Below are positions 60,601-64,000 of a stretch of 64,000 nucleotides of DNA, piece after piece. Each line of letters opens with the position of its first letter. Positions within the stretch are counted from its first letter, which is position 1. The notes under the pieces are model-generated. The model was given only the letters and a program-made list of their open reading frames with translations. It had not been told where the DNA came from and ran no database searches. The stretch is taken from positions 124,001 through 188,000 of the forward strand of contig NZ_LBMU02000029.1 in assembly GCF_001005085.2 (NCBI RefSeq). The letters run 5' to 3'. This DNA comes from Streptomyces humi (GTDB taxonomy: Bacteria; Actinomycetota; Actinomycetes; Streptomycetales; Streptomycetaceae). Both the position numbers and the translations under genes were made by a program.

Positions 60601-63600
60601 GTGCACCTCAAGGCCCTGACCCTGCGCGGGTTCAAGTCGTTCGCCTCGGCGACCACGCTCCGGTTCGAGCCGGGTATCACGTGCGTCGTCGGTCCGAACG
60701 GCTCGGGCAAGTCCAACGTCGTGGACGCGCTCACCTGGGTCATGGGCGAGCACAGCGCCAAGTCGCTGCGCGGCGGCAAGATGGAGGACGTCATCTTCGC
60801 CGGCACCACCGGCCGCCCGCCACTGGGCCGCGCCGAGGTGTCCCTGACCATCGACAACTCCGACGGCGCCCTGCCCATCGAGTACGCCGAGGTCACCATC
60901 ACGCGGATCATGTTCCGCAACGGCGGCAGCGAGTACCAGATCAACGGCGACACCTGCCGCCTGCTGGACGTCCAGGAGCTGCTGAGCGACTCGGGCATCG
61001 GCCGCGAGATGCACGTCATCGTCGGCCAGGGCCAGCTCGACTCCGTCCTGCACGCCGACCCGATGGGCCGCCGCGCCTTCATCGAGGAGGCGGCCGGCGT
61101 CCTCAAGCACCGCAAGCGCAAGGAGAAGGCGCTGCGGAAGCTGGACGCGATGCAGGCCAACCTCGCCCGGGTCCAGGACCTCACCGACGAACTCCGCCGC
61201 CAGCTCAAGCCGCTGGGCCGCCAGGCCGCGGTGGCCCGCAGGGCCGCCGTCATCCAGGCGGACCTGCGCGACGCGCGTCTGAGGTTGCTGGCCGACGATC
61301 TCGTACGACTCCGCCAGGCGCTCCAGTCCGAGATCGCCGACGAGGCCGCGCTCAAGGAACGCAAGGAAGCCGCCGAGCAGGAGCTGAAGAAGGCCCTCCA
61401 GCGCGAGTCGCTCCTGGAGGACGAGGTACGGCAGCTCACCCCGCGCCTCCAGCGGGCCCAGCAGACCTGGTACGAACTCTCCCAGCTCGCCGAACGGGTC
61501 CGTGGCACGATCTCGCTGGCCGACGCCCGGGTGAAGAGCGCCACCTCCGCGCCCCCCGAGGAGCGGCGCGGCCGGGACCCCGAGGACATGGAGCGCGAGG
61601 CGCAGCGCGTCCGGGAGCAGGAGGCCGAGCTCGAGGCCGCCCTGGAAGCGGCCCAGCACGCCCTCGACGACACGGTGGCGCACCGCGCCGAGCTGGAGCG
61701 CGAGCTGTCCGCGGAGGAACGGCGGCTCAAGGACGTGGCCCGGTCCATCGCCGACCGCCGGGAGAGCCTGGCCCGGCTGAACGGCCAGGCCGGCGCGGCC
61801 AGGTCCCGCGCGGCGTCGGCCCAGGCCGAGATCGACCGCCTGGCCGCCGCGCGTGACGAGGCCCAGGAGCGGGCGGTCGCCGCACAGGAGGAGTACGAGA
61901 CGCTCAAGGCCGAGGTCGACGGCCTCGACGCCGGCGACCACGAACTGGCCGAGCGGCACGAGACGGCGAAGCAGCGGCTCGCCGAGGCGGAGGCGGCCCT
62001 GACGGCGGCCCGCGAGGCGACCACCGCGGCGGAACGCCGGCGCGCCGCGACCCAGGCCCGCCACGAGGCACTGGCCCTGGGCCTGCGGCGCAAGGACGGC
62101 ACGGGCATACTGCTCGGCGCGAAGGACCGCCTCACCGGGATCCTCGGCCCGGCGGCGGAACTCCTCACGGTCACCCCCGGCCACGAGATCGCCCTGGCGG
62201 CGGCCTTCGGCACCGCGGCGGACGCGATCGCCGTGACCACCCCCGCTTCGGCAGCCGACGCCATCCGCCTCCTGCGCAAACAGGACGGTGGACGGGCCGC
62301 CCTCCTGCTGGCGGGAGCCCCGGAGACATCCCACCCCGAAGCGCCCCAGAGGGCCGCGGGTGACCGCGCGACCGGCCACGACGCACCCGCACCCGACCGA
62401 CGACCCACCACACCCCTCCCGTCCGGGGACCTCGCGGCTGATCTCGTGCGAGGCCCCGCCGACCTGATGCCCGCCGTACGACGCCTCCTCGCCGGCATCG
62501 TCGTCGTGGACACCCTCGAAGCCGCCGAGGACCTGGTCTACCGCCACCCCCACCTCACCGCGGTGACCGCCGAGGGCGACCTCCTCGGCGCTCACTTCGC
62601 GCACGGCGGCTCCGCGGGCGCGCCCAGCCTCCTCGAGGTGCAGGCCTCCGTCGACGAGGCCGCCGCCGAACTGGAGGAGCTCGCCGTCCGCTGCGGGGAA
62701 CTGGCCGAGGCCCAGGAGTCGGCCCAGGCGCACCGCAGGTCCTGCGCCGCCCTCGTGGAAGAGGTCGGCGAGCGCCGCCGCGCCGCCGACCGCGAGAAGT
62801 CGGCCGTGGCCCAGCAGCTCGGCCGGCTCGCCGGGCAGGCCCGCGGCGCGGCGGGCGAGGCGGAACGCTCCACGGCCGCCGCCGCCCGCGCCCAGGAGTC
62901 CCTCGACAAGGCTCTCGAAGAGGCCGAGGTGCTGGCCGAGCGGCTGGCCGTCGCCGAGGAGATGCCGGTGGAGGAGGAACCGGACACCTCCGCCCGGGAC
63001 CGGCTCGCCGCCGACGGCGCCAACGCCCGGCAGACCGAGATGGAGGCCCGCCTCCAGGTCCGTACCCACGAGGAACGCGTCAAGGGCCTGGCCGGCCGCG
63101 CCGACTCCCTCGACCGCGCCGCCCGCGCGGAACGCGAGGCACGCGCGCGTGCCGAACAGCGCCGGGCCCGGCTGCGCCACGAGGCGGCCGTCGCGGAGGC
63201 CGTCGCCACCGGCGCCCGCCAGCTCCTCGCGCACGTCGAGGTCTCGGTCGGCAGGGCCGAGCGGGAGCGGGCCGCCGCCGAGGCCGCGAAGGCGCGACGC
63301 GAGCAGGAACTGACCGCCGCCCGCGGCGCCGGCCGCGACCTCAAGGCGGAGCTCGACAAACTCACGGATTCAGTTCACCGGGGCGAGGTACTCGGCGCCG
63401 AGAAACGGCTGCGGATCGAGCAGCTGGAGACCAAGGCGCTGGAGGAGCTCGGTGTGGAACCGGCGGGACTCATGGCGGAGTACGGTCCGCACCAGCTGGT
63501 GCCGCCCTCGCCCCCCGCCGAGGGCGAGGTGCTGCCCGAGGACCCCGAGCACCCGCGCAACCAGCCGAAACCCTTCCACCGGGCCGAGCAGGAGCGCCGG

Positions 63601-64000
63601 CTCAAGGCGGCCGAGCGCGCCTACCAGCAGCTCGGCAAGGTGAACCCGCTCGCCCTTGAGGAGTTCGCCGCCCTTGAGGAACGGCACAAGTTCCTCAGCG
63701 AGCAGCTGGAGGACCTGAAGAAGACCCGCGCCGACCTGCTTCAGGTCGTGAAGGAGGTCGACGAGCGTGTCGAGCAGGTCTTCACGGAGGCGTTCCGGGA
63801 CACGGCGAGGGAGTTCGAGGGCGTCTTCAGCCGGCTCTTCCCGGGCGGTGAGGGACGGCTCTTCCTGACCGACCCCGACAACATGCTCACCACGGGCGTG
63901 GACGTCGAGGCCCGTCCGCCGGGCAAGAAGGTCAAGCGGCTCTCCCTGCTGTCGGGTGGTGAACGCTCGCTGACCGCCGTCGCGATGCTGGTGTCCATCT
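60601..64000 (+). CDS. smc: Chromosome segregation protein SMC (3' end beyond window)
   Basis: 1133 residues visible from GTG 60601. Walker A is VVGPNGSGKSN (29-39), with the Q-loop GQGQLD. The N-terminal coiled coil runs to about residue 490, the hinge spans about 500-680, and the second coiled coil follows. The head signature LSGGERSLTAVA is the last thing seen, with Walker B outside. SMC condenses and segregates chromosomes with ScpAB. The hinge contains an odd Pro/Arg/Asp-rich segment (residues about 575-605) whose DNA aligns with the dispersed intergenic repeat of this window. No clear SD precedes the GTG. Confidence 0.96.
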   Translation, partial: MHLKALTLRGFKSFASATTLRFEPGITCVVGPNGSGKSNVVDALTWVMGEHSAKSLRGGKMEDVIFAGTTGRPPLGRAEVSLTIDNSDGALPIEYAEVTITRIMFRNGGSEYQINGDTCRLLDVQELLSDSGIGREMHVIVGQGQLDSVLHADPMGRRAFIEEAAGVLKHRKRKEKALRKLDAMQANLARVQDLTDELRRQLKPLGRQAAVARRAAVIQADLRDARLRLLADDLVRLRQALQSEIADEAALKERKEAAEQELKKALQRESLLEDEVRQLTPRLQRAQQTWYELSQLAERVRGTISLADARVKSATSAPPEERRGRDPEDMEREAQRVREQEAELEAALEAAQHALDDTVAHRAELERELSAEERRLKDVARSIADRRESLARLNGQAGAARSRAASAQAEIDRLAAARDEAQERAVAAQEEYETLKAEVDGLDAGDHELAERHETAKQRLAEAEAALTAAREATTAAERRRAATQARHEALALGLRRKDGTGILLGAKDRLTGILGPAAELLTVTPGHEIALAAAFGTAADAIAVTTPASAADAIRLLRKQDGGRAALLLAGAPETSHPEAPQRAAGDRATGHDAPAPDRRPTTPLPSGDLAADLVRGPADLMPAVRRLLAGIVVVDTLEAAEDLVYRHPHLTAVTAEGDLLGAHFAHGGSAGAPSLLEVQASVDEAAAELEELAVRCGELAEAQESAQAHRRSCAALVEEVGERRRAADREKSAVAQQLGRLAGQARGAAGEAERSTAAAARAQESLDKALEEAEVLAERLAVAEEMPVEEEPDTSARDRLAADGANARQTEMEARLQVRTHEERVKGLAGRADSLDRAARAEREARARAEQRRARLRHEAAVAEAVATGARQLLAHVEVSVGRAERERAAAEAAKARREQELTAARGAGRDLKAELDKLTDSVHRGEVLGAEKRLRIEQLETKALEELGVEPAGLMAEYGPHQLVPPSPPAEGEVLPEDPEHPRNQPKPFHRAEQERRLKAAERAYQQLGKVNPLALEEFAALEERHKFLSEQLEDLKKTRADLLQVVKEVDERVEQVFTEAFRDTAREFEGVFSRLFPGGEGRLFLTDPDNMLTTGVDVEARPPGKKVKRLSLLSGGERSLTAVAMLVSI
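62341..62397 (+). repeat. Degenerate REP-like element inside the smc hinge coding sequence
   Basis: This 57-nt stretch aligns with copy D over 58 columns with about 48 identities and a 1-nt gap. It keeps GCGCCCC, CCGCGCGA, CCACG and ACCCGCACCCGAC in order. It is translated in frame as APQRAAGDRATGHDAPAPD. Confidence 0.6.

Noticed and set aside
60400-63234. 944-codon minus-strand frame over smc
   Set aside because: Antisense shadow of the smc coding frame.
1-64000. CRISPR arrays, insertion sequences, prophage genes
   Set aside because: No regularly spaced repeats, transposase, integrase or phage structural genes were found.

Overview
This window is high-GC actinobacterial chromosome and almost certainly Streptomyces. 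The evidence is strong third-position GC in every gene, frequent GTG starts, two complete conservons (cvn operons), an acyl-CoA carboxylase beta/epsilon pair, an NdgR-type IclR regulator beside leuCD, a HupS-type HU protein with a lysine-rich tail, and a Zn-ribbon L28. From 8.7 kb onward the gene order follows what I remember of the Streptomyces coelicolor core interval SCO5535-SCO5577 (accB to smc). No phage, transposase or CRISPR was seen.

Layout. 1-8.3 kb is an accessory-flavoured stretch: the 3' part of a GH3 beta-glucosidase, a Gly-rich membrane protein, a MarR/FUSC divergent pair, a TetR regulator facing two NAD-dependent dehydrogenase/epimerase genes with twin palindromic operators, a YdeI-like protein and a YceI protein. 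8.7-10.6 kb is accB-accE with a perfect terminator. 10.9-21.6 kb holds two tandem conservons on the minus strand (cvnA-B-C-D twice), giving two complete sensor kinase/roadblock/DUF742/GTPase sets. 22-26.2 kb has a small NPRRT-repeat protein, a fumarylacetoacetase-family gene overlapping gltX, a HAD hydrolase and five alternating tRNA-Gln and tRNA-Glu genes, which match the substrates expected for a GluRS in an organism using the amidotransferase route to Gln-tRNA. 26.2-32 kb has a MerR/DUF4188 pair, ndgR facing leuC-leuD, a small protein and hupS. 32-39 kb has cofC, plsC-gpsA, ddlA, an AsnC-like/DUF3515 pair and thiL-thiD.

Two modules seem to interrupt the remembered core order: an AfsR/SARP-type regulator with an FAD monooxygenase (38.9-43.1 kb, between thiD and rpmB), and an HSP90-family gene coupled to a large TPR-like protein (45.4-50.1 kb, between the DAK2-domain gene and recG). 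The window ends with recG, rsmD-coaD, a DivIVA-like coiled-coil gene, the yceD-rpmF-rnc-mutM group, an HxlR regulator, a CAP-domain protein, acylphosphatase, a small coiled-coil protein and the truncated smc.

The most unusual signal is a dispersed, REP-like hairpin element with the core GGGGCGCGGGGAAC-Y-GCGCGA. It occurs in five intergenic positions, two of them as a facing pair. A degenerate but clearly alignable copy appears inside the coding sequence of smc, at the hinge region, where it is translated in frame. Other regulatory structure worth attention includes strong palindromes next to most of the divergent regulator genes, several near-perfect terminators, and a candidate plus-strand small RNA between the two conservons.
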